A DNA stretch of 28,531 nucleotides from Hallerella sp963660435 (lineage in GTDB: Bacteria > Fibrobacterota > Fibrobacteria > Fibrobacterales > Fibrobacteraceae). Below are positions 1 to 8,197 of this stretch, one piece after another. Made by a program: the position numbers and the translations under genes. Below the pieces are notes generated by a model that ran no database searches, was not told the origin of the DNA, and saw only the letters and a list, made by a program, of their open reading frames with translations. Every line of letters begins with the position of its first letter. Within the stretch, counting starts at the first letter, position 1. Where the stretch lies: positions 1 to 28,531 of the forward strand of contig CAVKYI010000026.1 of NCBI GenBank assembly GCA_963660435.1. Reading direction: 5' to 3'.

Positions 1-182
1 GAACTGAGAACTTAGATGAGAGTGAAGGGTGAAGAGTGGAGTGAGAAAAGTTGAGAAAGAAGATCGCTTCACTTTTCTAAGCTCTAAAATCTCCGAACTA
101 AGCTCTGAACATCGGGAAGGCCAAACAGCCCGCTTTGCAACTCTAAGCTCCAAGTTCTCTCGACTAAGCTCTGTTTAAGCGG
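1..182. repeat. Intergenic degenerate CTAAGCTCT repeats
   Basis: This gene-free stretch at the window edge holds several copies of a short motif. CTAAGCTCT occurs at 77-85, 98-106 and 164-172, and CTAAGCTCC at 143-151. Bases 1-60 are strongly purine-rich, with repeated GAGTGA/GTGAAG words. The copies are irregularly spaced (about 21-45 bases) and have variable flanks, so this is a degenerate dispersed repeat rather than a clean tandem array. A related 16-base word (158-173) recurs with one mismatch at 1169-1184. No open frame or terminator-like hairpin is evident. The function is unknown. Confidence 0.5.
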
Positions 183-926
183 CTAGAAGTTGTAGTAGAA
201 ATTGACTTCGATGCCCACCGCGTCGCCGTCGAGATGGTCGCTCGAATCGCCGGAGCGGACCTTGAGCTTCCCGTCAACGGCCATTTCCGCATTGATGGTG
301 TAGGCTGCTCCGAGCCAGAGGCAAATGCTGTTGTCGCCGGCATTGTCTTCCCAGTTGGAACCTTCGTCATCGGTAAGCTTGTATTTGAGCTCCAGCCCGA
401 CAAACGGGGTGAGACCGTAAGCGGGGATCGTGTAGCCGAGTTCCGCGGCGAGGTTCATGACAAGGCCCGGTTCGAAGTTGTGGCGCTTGAATCCCCAGTA
501 AACGCCCGCTTCGGTGCCGAGGACGAGGTTCGGAACAAGCTCCTGCGAGAACTGGCCGCCGAGGGTGAAGCTCAGGCGATCGCTCACGTCGTTGCTTCCG
601 ATGGGAAGATTCAGGTCGAGAAAGATGTTCACGATAGGCATCACGGCATAGCGAGCGCCCAGGGTCAGGTCGGTGAAGCCCGCTCCGTCCGAGCCGTCGG
701 TTTCCCAGGAACGGTAGCCGAAGGACTGGAGGGAAAGTTCCAGATTCGGAACGAGAATGTAGCGCGCGCCGACATTCAGCGCCCATTGCGACCAGGGATC
801 GTCGGAATCGTAAAAGAACTGGCCCTTGACGGTTCCCTTGCCGGCTTCGGGAAGATGGTAGTAGTCCCACGTGGCGAAGCTGGACGAGGCGACGAGCAAG
901 GCCGCTAGCGCGATTTTCTTGAACAT
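183..926 (-). CDS. Outer-membrane beta-barrel protein (hypothetical porin-like)
   Basis: A 247-residue exported protein. The N-terminus is a typical signal peptide (MFKKIALAALLVASSSFA, cleavage probably after the Ala). The mature part alternates polar and hydrophobic or aromatic residues in short strands with Gly/Asn/Asp turns, and it ends in YYNF; a C-terminal Phe is the usual outer-membrane barrel signature. The start is set at 926 because a GGAG Shine-Dalgarno lies just upstream (GCAGGAGACTTTTT-ATG). The longer frame reaching back to 1106 would bury the signal peptide. A TATCTT box on the same strand (960-965) is a candidate -10, giving a leader of roughly 30 bases. The barrel family and substrate are not identifiable. 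It may lie in the same direction as the DMT gene, but the 248-base gap argues for its own promoter. Confidence 0.75.
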   Translation of the reverse strand: MFKKIALAALLVASSSFATWDYYHLPEAGKGTVKGQFFYDSDDPWSQWALNVGARYILVPNLELSLQSFGYRSWETDGSDGAGFTDLTLGARYAVMPIVNIFLDLNLPIGSNDVSDRLSFTLGGQFSQELVPNLVLGTEAGVYWGFKRHNFEPGLVMNLAAELGYTIPAYGLTPFVGLELKYKLTDDEGSNWEDNAGDNSICLWLGAAYTINAEMAVDGKLKVRSGDSSDHLDGDAVGIEVNFYYNF

Positions 927-959
927 AAAAAGTCTCCTGCTGTTTTTTTTGCTGTTCCA

Positions 960-965
960 AAGATA
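960..965 (-). promoter_or_regulatory. Candidate -10 box (TATCTT) of the beta-barrel gene
   Basis: TATCTT on the minus strand, 34 bases before the ATG at 926. The same hexamer precedes several other genes in this window. No convincing -35 hexamer is seen at 16-18 bases, so this is a motif-based suggestion only. Confidence 0.35.
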
Positions 966-1033
966 GCTTTTATTTGTCTTCCCGTTTTGAGTGTCGGGAC
1001 TCTTCCGTGCGGATTTTCCGACGCGGCGCATTT

Positions 1034-1047
1034 TTCGACGCGTCGAA
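1034..1047. promoter_or_regulatory. Perfect 14-bp palindrome TTCGACGCGTCGAA
   Basis: An uninterrupted self-complementary 14-mer in the 927-1174 gap between the DMT transporter and beta-barrel genes. With no loop it is more like a dimeric-protein binding site than an RNA hairpin. It lies about 70 bases upstream of the candidate -10 of the beta-barrel gene. No regulator can be assigned. Confidence 0.3.
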
Positions 1048-1174
1048 GGGAAAAGCGAACCGTCCTTCGAGAACGCAGCCCGAGGCTCCCGGATCGCATT
1101 CTTCACGGCGTCTCCGGCAAAAGGTTTCCGACAGGAATCGACATTCCCAGCTCATGCGACGGATTCGCTCTCGA

Positions 1175-2053
1175 CTAGGCTCTGCTCTTCCGCAAGGCAA
1201 GAAGCGTCACGCTGCACAGGATGAGGATTATCCCGGCGACGAGGCGCGCGGAAAGCGCTTCGTGGAAAACTCCCACTCCGATGCAGACGGCGGTCAAGGG
1301 TTCGAGAGCTCCCAGAATGGCGGTAGGCGTGGAGCCGATCGTTCGCAGGGCCTTTTGCATAAAGATGAGCGAGAGAAGCGAAGGCATGAACGCGAGCTGG
1401 AAGAGCCAGGCGAACTCGTGCAGGCTCCTCACGGGATGGATGGAATGCCCCGGCGCGCAAAGCGCATAGAGGAAAAGGCAGATGGCGCATACGGCAAAAA
1501 TGTACATGTTCATTTTCAGGGCGCCGATGGGCTTTGGCATCCGGGCGGCGATGACGATGTAAGTCGCGTAGGTGAGGGAAGAAAAGAGAACGAGCGTGAT
1601 TCCCGCGGGGCTCAGCACGGAACCGTTTCCCGTGCGCATCAGGAGGACGACGCCCGAAATCGCAAGCAGAATCGAAACGACCGTCTTTCTCTTCAGCTTT
1701 TCCTTGAAGAAAATCACCATGAAGACCGCGACCATGATAGGATACGAAAAGAGAATCGTCGAGGCGACACCCGCGTCCATGAAGAGAAAGCTCAGATAGA
1801 GGCAAAGCGCGGAGGCCGCAAAGAGAAATCCCAGAAAGCCGATATAGGGGATGTTTTCTCGCGGAACGCGAAAATCCTTCTTGAGAAACAGGATGAATAG
1901 CGCGCTCAGGAGGGAAGCGCCGGCGAACCGGTAAAAGAGGACGGAACCGGGCGTGAATCCCGCCTTGTAGAGGTAAAGGGCTCCGAGCGGATTCGTTCCG
2001 TAGCAGATGGCGGCAAGCGCGCCATACAGGAATCCGAGATGTTGAGACTGCAT
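1175..2053 (-). CDS. EamA/DMT-family inner-membrane transporter
   Basis: A 292-residue integral membrane protein with about ten hydrophobic segments arranged as two similar halves, the usual size and plan of drug/metabolite transporters (EamA fold). The early motif LAAICYGTNPLGALYLYKAG and the second-half GALEPLTAV segment are typical. The family exports or imports metabolites such as amino acids, nucleobases or drugs; the substrate cannot be predicted. The start is placed at ATG 2053. A TTG at 2083 is in frame but would add an uncharacteristic polar extension. No Shine-Dalgarno precedes 2053; instead TAGATT ends 7 bases before the ATG, suggesting a leaderless mRNA. A second DMT protein is encoded at 24452-25336. 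Confidence 0.85.
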   Translation of the reverse strand: MQSQHLGFLYGALAAICYGTNPLGALYLYKAGFTPGSVLFYRFAGASLLSALFILFLKKDFRVPRENIPYIGFLGFLFAASALCLYLSFLFMDAGVASTILFSYPIMVAVFMVIFFKEKLKRKTVVSILLAISGVVLLMRTGNGSVLSPAGITLVLFSSLTYATYIVIAARMPKPIGALKMNMYIFAVCAICLFLYALCAPGHSIHPVRSLHEFAWLFQLAFMPSLLSLIFMQKALRTIGSTPTAILGALEPLTAVCIGVGVFHEALSARLVAGIILILCSVTLLALRKSRA

Positions 2054-2070
2054 AGATGAAAATCTAGCAA

Positions 2071-2099
2071 TTCCAATTTGCAAATTTACTTGTTATCTT
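2071..2099 (+). promoter_or_regulatory. Candidate promoter TTCCAA-17-TATCTT
   Basis: A -35-like TTCCAA (2071-2076), a 17-base spacer and TATCTT (2094-2099) precede the lipoprotein gene at 2131. The expected leader is about 25 bases and contains the AAGGAG ribosome site. It lies back to back with the start region of the minus-strand transporter, in a gap of only 77 bases. Confidence 0.4.
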
Positions 2100-2130
2100 T
2101 TGAAGAAATTTCTTTTAAGGAGAATTTATC

Positions 2131-3195
2131 ATGGTAAAATCTTTCGGTTGCATCGCGAGTGTCGCCTGCGCGCTAATCCTTTCTTCTTGCGGGAGCGATT
2201 CTTCGAGCGGTCCGGGTAGTTCGAACGGCGACGGTTCGAGAACGAAAATCTCCGTCGATGAAGCGAGCCAGACGATCACTTCCTACGTGAACGATTCGGA
2301 AGACCTCTGCGTCTATGATTCCGTCGAAAATCGCTTCGACTGGAAAAAGGACGTACTGATGGATGTCGATACTTTCGATGTCCGTTATCTTTTCAAGGGC
2401 GATACGCTGGTGCTTTTTGAAGAAGAGGACTACGGAAGCGTCTTTATCGGTGGCAAGGCGAATTCCATCTACGGAACGTGGAAAGGCCTGGAAGCTTGCG
2501 AGTATGATTTTGACGAAGACGAAATCGAGTGCTACGATCTGGACGAATCCCTGTACCCGTATTATTACCAGATTACCATTCGGAAGGATTTCGTGGAGAC
2601 GGAAGTCGTATATTCCTTGTCTGACGACTATGCGAATTCTGCCTGGATGAGCATGTTCTATATCGGACTGAACGCGAAAAACGTTTCGTTTAATCCGAGA
2701 TATGTCTTTATCGCGGATTCGATTTCGGCGGATTCGCTTCGGGAGCTAGGCGTCGAGGTCAAGTCCCGGAGCAAGTCCAAAATTTCTTTCGCTTTCGATG
2801 GCAAGAACGTCTCCGTGGAATTTGTCGACGTGACGGGGGAACCTCTCAATCTTTCCTATGCGGCGAACGTTCAGATCGACGATAAAACCTGTTCGCTTTC
2901 GTTTGCGAGTACGAGCGATATTTCCGAAAGCCTCTGCTCGATAGAAAACATCGATTATCTCGACCTCGAAGAATACGAATCCCTGGATTCTTCGTTTATC
3001 GTCGCGGATCATTACCGTAGAAACAATACGGATGAATTCTTCGACTGTCTGAACGATGCATTCGGCTTTGCCGATGAAATTCTCGATGGCGGTTACGACA
3101 TTCTCTACAAGAAGCAAGAGCGGACTTCGATTCGCGATACGAACTGGAAACGCCTGGAAAGGCTTGCGAAAAAACTTTCCGGTTCCGTAAACTAG
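2131..3195 (+). CDS. Acidic lipoprotein, function unknown
   Basis: A 354-residue lipoprotein. The signal peptide ends in a lipobox (LSSC, Cys20), followed by a Ser/Gly/Asp-rich tether (GSDSSSGPGSSNGDGS) like those of many Fibrobacter surface lipoproteins. The rest is rich in Asp, Glu, Tyr and Ser. The middle (roughly residues 60-150) contains several short acidic beta-like segments, and the C-terminal 60 residues are helical and basic. No enzyme motif is recognised. A strong Shine-Dalgarno (AAGGAGA, 2117-2123) fixes the start. The gene is a single transcription unit ending at a terminator shared with gapA. Confidence 0.75.
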   Translation: MVKSFGCIASVACALILSSCGSDSSSGPGSSNGDGSRTKISVDEASQTITSYVNDSEDLCVYDSVENRFDWKKDVLMDVDTFDVRYLFKGDTLVLFEEEDYGSVFIGGKANSIYGTWKGLEACEYDFDEDEIECYDLDESLYPYYYQITIRKDFVETEVVYSLSDDYANSAWMSMFYIGLNAKNVSFNPRYVFIADSISADSLRELGVEVKSRSKSKISFAFDGKNVSVEFVDVTGEPLNLSYAANVQIDDKTCSLSFASTSDISESLCSIENIDYLDLEEYESLDSSFIVADHYRRNNTDEFFDCLNDAFGFADEILDGGYDILYKKQERTSIRDTNWKRLERLAKKLSGSVN

Positions 3196-3208
3196 CGCAA
3201 GTCCAGGG

Positions 3209-3246
3209 AAAAGAAAAGACTCCGCGAATGCGGAGCCTTTTCTTTT
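3209..3246. terminator. Bidirectional terminator between lipoprotein gene and gapA
   Basis: CTCCGC (3220-3225) pairs with GCGGAG (3230-3235) around the loop GAAT. After one mismatch, AAAAGAAAAG (3209-3218) pairs with CTTTTCTTTT (3237-3246). A T-rich run follows the GC stem on either strand, so the hairpin can serve both converging genes. Confidence 0.85.
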
Positions 3247-3263
3247 GAATTTCGAAAACGAAA

Positions 3264-4265
3264 TTACTTGGTGATGACGCGGGCCATTTCGCAAACCTTG
3301 TTGCTGTAGCCCCATTCGTTATCGTACCAGGCGCAAACCTTCACGAAGGTCGGGTCGAGCTGGATGCCAGCCTTGACGTCGAAGATGGAAGTGTGGGCGT
3401 CGTTGCGGAAGTCGGTGGAGACGACGGCTTCGTCGGTGTAGCCGAGGATGCCCTTGAGTTCGCCTTCGGAAGCTTCCTTCATCGCGGCGCAGATCGCTTC
3501 GTAGGTCGCCGGCTTTTCGAGTTCGGCGGTCAGGTCAACGAAGGAAACGTCGGAAGTCGGAACGCGGAGCGACATGCCGGTGAGCTTGCCGTTGAGCATC
3601 GGGAGAACCTTGCCCACGGCCTTTGCGGCACCCGTGGAGGACGGGATGATGTTTTCGAGAATGCCGCGGCCACCGCGCCAGTCCTTCTTGGACGGACCGT
3701 CAACGGTCTTCTGGGTAGCTGTTGCAGCGTGGACGGTGGTCATGAGACCGCGCTTGATGCCGAACTTGTCGTTCAGGACCTTGGAAATCGGAGCGAGGCA
3801 GTTCGTGGTGCAGGAGGCGTTGGAGATGATGTCCTGGCCGGCATAGGTCTTGTCGTTTACGCCATAGACGAACATCGGGGTCGCATCCTTCGACGGAGCG
3901 GACATGATGACTTTCTTCGCACCGGCCTTGATGTGAGCGCGGGCGAGTTCGTCGGTGAGGAAGAAACCGGTAGATTCAACGACGACATCCACATTGAGGG
4001 CTCCCCAAGTAATGTTGGTCGGATCCTTTTCCGCGAACACCTGAATCTTGTTGCCATCGACGACGAGGAAGTTGCCTTCCGTCTTGATCTCGTGGTTGAA
4101 CTTGCCGTGCACGGAATCGTACTTCAGCATGTAGGCGAGGTAGTCAACGTCGAGAAGGTCGTTGATGCCGACAACGGTGATGTCCTTGGAGAAGTTTTCC
4201 ACGGCGGCGCGGAAGACCATACGACCGATACGGCCGAAACCATTGATACCGAGTTTAAGAGCCAT
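3264..4265 (-). CDS. gapA: Type I glyceraldehyde-3-phosphate dehydrogenase
   Basis: A 333-residue cytoplasmic enzyme of glycolysis that converts glyceraldehyde-3-phosphate, NAD+ and phosphate to 1,3-bisphosphoglycerate and NADH. The N-terminal Rossmann motif is GINGFGRIGR. The acidic residue in GINDLLD at the end of the second strand indicates NAD rather than NADP preference. The catalytic motif SNASCTTNC places the nucleophile at Cys152, with the partner His179 in TTVHAATATQ. The C-terminal WYDNEWGYSNK motif is intact, and length is normal for the family. The start at 4265 is chosen for MALKLGINGFG and the AAAGGA site just upstream (CAAAGGATCCTAAA-ATG); the longer frame to 4364 adds non-homologous sequence. 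The gene is divergent from the large TPR/transglutaminase lipoprotein. Confidence 0.97.
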   Translation of the reverse strand: MALKLGINGFGRIGRMVFRAAVENFSKDITVVGINDLLDVDYLAYMLKYDSVHGKFNHEIKTEGNFLVVDGNKIQVFAEKDPTNITWGALNVDVVVESTGFFLTDELARAHIKAGAKKVIMSAPSKDATPMFVYGVNDKTYAGQDIISNASCTTNCLAPISKVLNDKFGIKRGLMTTVHAATATQKTVDGPSKKDWRGGRGILENIIPSSTGAAKAVGKVLPMLNGKLTGMSLRVPTSDVSFVDLTAELEKPATYEAICAAMKEASEGELKGILGYTDEAVVSTDFRNDAHTSIFDVKAGIQLDPTFVKVCAWYDNEWGYSNKVCEMARVITK

Positions 4266-4299
4266 TTTAGGATCCTTTGTTTGATTGTGAATCTGCCAT

Positions 4300-4315
4300 C
4301 TCCCGCTTGCGGGAG
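4300..4315 (-). promoter_or_regulatory. Short GC hairpin in the gapA leader
   Basis: CTCCCG and CGGGAG pair around CTTG in the presumed 5' leader of gapA, 35-50 bases before its ATG. There is no T-run, so it is not an obvious terminator. It may affect mRNA stability or be incidental. Confidence 0.3.
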
Positions 4316-4379
4316 ACTTTAGCTGGCTGAAATTTACTAAAATTCGCTTGCGTGGCGAGGTCAAAAACTCGCTTTTTTA

Positions 4380-4385
4380 TATCTT
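4380..4385 (+). promoter_or_regulatory. TATCTT box close to the lipoprotein start
   Basis: TATCTT ends 9 bases before ATG 4395 and 15 bases before ATG 4401. Transcription from it would begin within a few bases of the start codons, giving a nearly leaderless mRNA. No good -35 is visible. Confidence 0.35.
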
Positions 4386-4400
4386 ACAGGGAAAATGGTG

Positions 4401-7400
4401 ATGAAGATGAAATCTATCGTGGCTTTTTTTGTCGTTTTTTCGGCGATTCTCTTTGGCTGTGCGGAACATCCCGAAATCCCCGTCCAGGTTTCCGGATCGG
4501 CTGCGGCTCGCGGTGGGGCTTCGGACGGATCTGCCCATGAAAAAAGTTCCGCTCCGCTGGCTTCGCGCGAGGGCGTCTCGTTCGAAGAAAAGGCTTCTGC
4601 CCGAATTCTGGATTTCAGACGGGCCGATTTTTCCTTTCGGCTTCCCGGAGACGACTGGGACGTGGTGAGCGATCCTTCGGACTTGACGGCTCCGCTCGAA
4701 TTCTTTAACGCGAAGACGGGGCGTCGCGCCGAAATCCTTTCGATCCTTCTCGCTCCCGGGGAATCTCCCGACGTGATGGACCGTGCGCGCGCCGAGATGC
4801 AGGGTCGCGGAATTTCCTTGCGCAGCGTTTCCTTTGCGGACGTCCTTCCGCGGGAAGAGCTGGGAATGACCGGAGCCTTTTTCGAAACGGCTGGCCGCAC
4901 TTCGGATTCCTACCTCTCTGCGGACGGATTTGTCGCTTCGGCGGGTGGGCGCGTGTTTTTCCTCTCGCTTTCCGCCCAGGATTCGACTGCGGATCGTGCA
5001 GCCTTCGCGAAGGAATGGCGGGACTTCTTTGTCGGATTTTCGCTTTCGGAAGCCTTGAAAAGCGCAGCTCGCGAAAGGGAATTCTCGAAGGAGACGGTGA
5101 CGCGCTACGAATCGAAATCGCTCGGCTACGCGTTCGAATCGAAGGATTCCCTCTGGCACAACTGGGAAAGCGTCGCGGCGCAGAACGGCGACCCCGACCT
5201 GGTGCTTGCGAACATGGCGGAAGAGACGGCGTTCTTTGTCTATGGGACAATCGTCAATCCGGAAGAGGTGAGCGCGCAGGATCTTTTCAAGGTGCTTCTC
5301 ATCCGTCTCGGGGTGAATCCGGACGAACCTTCGCTCGAAACGGTCCGTGCCCGCGGGGGCAATGCCGAACGCTTTGTCCAGGACTTTACGTGCGAACGCG
5401 TCATCGACGGATATGACTTCAAGTATGTCGGGCGCTATTTCTGGGACGGCGGACGGGGGATTCTTGTTGCCGGATGGGCACAGGGGATTCTCTACAGGAA
5501 ATACGCGAAGATTCTCGAACGCGCGATAGACGGCGTGACGCTTCTCGAAAAGCCGGAAAAGCTCTCCGGCGAAAAGTCCCTGAAGTTTCAGGCCGCGGTG
5601 GTAAACCAGGTCGGGCTTCTGCGTCTTGCGGACGGACAGCCTCTTGTCGCGCTGTCCTACTTCGAAAAGGCGAACCGGATGGATCCGACCGAGCCTCTCT
5701 ATCTCATCAACTGCGGTTTCGTGTACCAGATGAAGGAGCTTTACGGTCCGGGCGTGAACCACTTTCTGAGCGAGATGGACCTTGTCCGGAAAAACGGTCG
5801 CCTGCTTTCCATTCTCGGGGAAATGTACGAAGCGATGATGGATTACGGCGAGGCCCGGAAGTACGCGGAAATGGCGCTCCGCTACACGCCGAACAATCCG
5901 GAATACGTCATCAACCTTTCGGACGCGCTGTGGGGGCTCGGGCAGAGAAACCAGTCGCTTGCCGTGGTGCAGAACCTTTACGACAAGCAGCCGTCAGCGC
6001 GCCTCGGAGTCTATCTCGCGAAGACTTACATGGGAATGGACCGCTACGCGGAAGCGGTGGAAGTTCTCTATGCGACGAAAAGGCGTTTCGGGGTAAACGT
6101 CGATCTGGGGCTTACCCTGATGGACGCGCTGATCTTTATGGGCCGCTATCCCGAAGCGCTTGCCGTAAGCGAGGAGACGCTTCCCGTCGGATCTTCGGAT
6201 TATCGCGTGTGGACCAGTCGCGGCAAGGCGCAGTTCTATTCGAAGAATTTTGTCCAGGCGGAAAAGTCCCTGTCCCATGCGCTTTTGATGCATCCGGACG
6301 ACGAGGACATCAAGAGCTTCCTTTCGGCCTCGAAGGCTTTCCTCGGGAAGGCGGATAATCGCACTCTCCAGAAGAAAATCGACCCGGTGGAAATGCGGCC
6401 CGTGGCTCTCGCTTCGCTCGTGAACAGGGAATATGCGGAAAAGGCGAAGTCGGAAAGTTTCCCGGCGGTGGTGCACTATGCGCGAGAGGCGCTCCGCGCG
6501 GACAAGGACAAGGCCTGGGTGCGGACGACCCAGAAGCTGATAGAGATCCTCGATACGCGCGGTGTCGGGCTCTATTCGGAACTTTCGTTCGACTTTCTCC
6601 CGGGATTCGACCGCATCTATTTGAACGCTCTGGAAATCTACGATTCGACGATGACTCTCAAGGCGAAGGTTTCGCTCTCCGGCGCCTACATCACCTATGC
6701 GACGGAACTCGGGCTTGACAACGAAATGCAGACGGCGCACTTCCCGCTCGAAAAACTCTCCCCGGGCGATTTCGTCTATCTGCAGATTTCCCGGACAAGC
6801 ATCGCGAACTACGGCGTGATTCCCTTCGTGAGTTTCGAGGCGAGCGAAGAGGTTCCCGTGCGCACGACATCGTTTAAAATCTACGCGGATACGTCGCGCT
6901 TCGTGACCGAGGAATACGGGCCGCTGTCGAACCGCTACGATGCGGACGGCGAAGAATGGTCGATTGACGATCCGATTGTGATTCGCCGCGAACCCTATAT
7001 GCCGAACTACCGGGACTACGGGGCTGGATTCCTGCTGACGGGAAAGCGCACCTGGCAGGACGTGGGCCGCGAATACGAGAACCTGATCCGTCACCAGTTC
7101 AAGAGCGCGATTGCCGTTCGGGAAAAGGCGTTCGAAGTAAAGGGCAGCAGACTCGGCAAGGAGGCCATCCTTGCGGAATTGCGCTTTGTTCGGGAAAACA
7201 TCCGATACCGGGACGTTCGCTTTGGCGGGCACAGCCTGATTCCGCAGCTCGCGGAGACGACGCTCCGGGAACGCCGCGGAGACTGCAAGGACCAGAGCCT
7301 GCTTCTCAAGGAAATGCTCGACGCTATCGGCGTGAAGAGCAAGCTCGTTGCGATTCATTTGACTGAGGCGGGATTCGAATCTCTCCCTTCTATCCAGCAG

Positions 7401-8186
7401 TTCAATCACATGATGCTCTACATCCCGAAAGGCGAAAATTACCCGGAAATGTGGGTCGATCCCTCGGACAAGGGTGGAAACGAACGTCCCGTGCCGCTTG
7501 ACATGGAAGGAAAGGTCGCGCTTGTCGTCGATGGCGATTCGAGCCATGTGGCTGTAACGCCTGTCCTCGAAAACGAAAAGGAGCACCAGGTTTTTCTCTA
7601 CCACCGCTTGCACATCGGAAAGGACGGTTCGGCGGAATTCCGCGATTCGCTCTGCATGACGGGCAAGTTTGCGAGTGTCCTGCGCAACCGCCTTTATGGG
7701 CGCGACGCAAAGGAGACGGAATCGCTTTTACAGGAACTGCTCGCGCAGGGTGTCCCCGATGTTTCCATTTCGAGGGTGCGCACGGAAAACGTGACAGATT
7801 TTGACAAGCCGTTGAAGCTCGTCATTACCTTCTCTTCAAAAAACTACTTCGGAAAGAGTTCGGACGGATTCAAGGGTCGCTACCCGAACATCTGGGAACG
7901 CTCGATCATGCACTTGCCGAAGGTTCGCACGCGTTACCTGCCGATTCGAATGCCGCACGAGACGGGATTTGAAAGCGAGCTGGAAGTGACCGCGGAAGGC
8001 GATTTGCACGTGCAGGAAGCGCCGACGTTCTCCCGCGATACGGAATATGTGAATTTTGAAAAGACCGCCCACGGTTATAAATGGATGACTTTCGCCATTT
8101 ATGCGGACCCTTCGGAATACGAGCGGATTCGCGAGGAATGGAACTATCTTCTGGAGGCGACTTCGCCGGAAATCGTGGTGAAGTAG
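4401..8186 (+). CDS. Large lipoprotein with TPRs and a DUF3857/transglutaminase-like domain
   Basis: About 1261 residues. A signal peptide ends in the lipobox LFGC, so the protein is membrane-anchored and faces the periplasm or surface. The first ~350 residues are unassigned mixed alpha/beta. Residues ~395-650 contain successive TPR-like helical pairs. Residues ~720-900 look like the DUF3857 beta domain that usually precedes transglutaminase-like cores. The core itself follows, with a Cys-His-Asp set: C962 in RRGDCKDQS, H1003 in FNHMM, D1020 in WVDPSD. The triad is intact, so peptide-bond or amide chemistry (protease or cross-linking) is possible; the substrate is unknown. AGGG (4388-4391) is 9 bases from ATG 4401 but only 3 from ATG 4395, hence the chosen start; 4395 and 4407 remain possible. 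GC-rich codon use matches the housekeeping genes. Confidence 0.85.
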   Translation: MKMKSIVAFFVVFSAILFGCAEHPEIPVQVSGSAAARGGASDGSAHEKSSAPLASREGVSFEEKASARILDFRRADFSFRLPGDDWDVVSDPSDLTAPLEFFNAKTGRRAEILSILLAPGESPDVMDRARAEMQGRGISLRSVSFADVLPREELGMTGAFFETAGRTSDSYLSADGFVASAGGRVFFLSLSAQDSTADRAAFAKEWRDFFVGFSLSEALKSAAREREFSKETVTRYESKSLGYAFESKDSLWHNWESVAAQNGDPDLVLANMAEETAFFVYGTIVNPEEVSAQDLFKVLLIRLGVNPDEPSLETVRARGGNAERFVQDFTCERVIDGYDFKYVGRYFWDGGRGILVAGWAQGILYRKYAKILERAIDGVTLLEKPEKLSGEKSLKFQAAVVNQVGLLRLADGQPLVALSYFEKANRMDPTEPLYLINCGFVYQMKELYGPGVNHFLSEMDLVRKNGRLLSILGEMYEAMMDYGEARKYAEMALRYTPNNPEYVINLSDALWGLGQRNQSLAVVQNLYDKQPSARLGVYLAKTYMGMDRYAEAVEVLYATKRRFGVNVDLGLTLMDALIFMGRYPEALAVSEETLPVGSSDYRVWTSRGKAQFYSKNFVQAEKSLSHALLMHPDDEDIKSFLSASKAFLGKADNRTLQKKIDPVEMRPVALASLVNREYAEKAKSESFPAVVHYAREALRADKDKAWVRTTQKLIEILDTRGVGLYSELSFDFLPGFDRIYLNALEIYDSTMTLKAKVSLSGAYITYATELGLDNEMQTAHFPLEKLSPGDFVYLQISRTSIANYGVIPFVSFEASEEVPVRTTSFKIYADTSRFVTEEYGPLSNRYDADGEEWSIDDPIVIRREPYMPNYRDYGAGFLLTGKRTWQDVGREYENLIRHQFKSAIAVREKAFEVKGSRLGKEAILAELRFVRENIRYRDVRFGGHSLIPQLAETTLRERRGDCKDQSLLLKEMLDAIGVKSKLVAIHLTEAGFESLPSIQQFNHMMLYIPKGENYPEMWVDPSDKGGNERPVPLDMEGKVALVVDGDSSHVAVTPVLENEKEHQVFLYHRLHIGKDGSAEFRDSLCMTGKFASVLRNRLYGRDAKETESLLQELLAQGVPDVSISRVRTENVTDFDKPLKLVITFSSKNYFGKSSDGFKGRYPNIWERSIMHLPKVRTRYLPIRMPHETGFESELEVTAEGDLHVQEAPTFSRDTEYVNFEKTAHGYKWMTFAIYADPSEYERIREEWNYLLEATSPEIVVK

Positions 8187-8197
8187 GGGGGAGAAGG

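Noticed and set aside
1..182. CRISPR-like array
   Set aside because: Units are only 9 bases, irregularly spaced and imperfect, with no cas genes in the window.
974..1900. 308-codon plus-strand frame
   Set aside because: Antisense to the DMT transporter; extremely charged product without domains.
3393..4322. 309-codon plus-strand frame
   Set aside because: Exactly antisense to gapA; common artefact of gapA codon usage.
4377..5762. Long minus-strand open frame (461 codons)
   Set aside because: Antisense shadow of the same lipoprotein gene; product is Arg/His-rich and featureless.
5994..7613. Long minus-strand open frame (539 codons)
   Set aside because: It is antisense to the TPR/transglutaminase lipoprotein, whose domains are clear. 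The GC-rich codon pattern of the real gene keeps the opposite frame open; the translated product has no recognisable motif.
8081..8197. In-frame upstream ATG that would lengthen the helicase-nuclease by 39 residues
   Set aside because: It overlaps the end of the upstream lipoprotein and lacks a ribosome site, while GTG 8198 has GGGGGGAGAAGG and begins directly with the DUF4011-like sequence.
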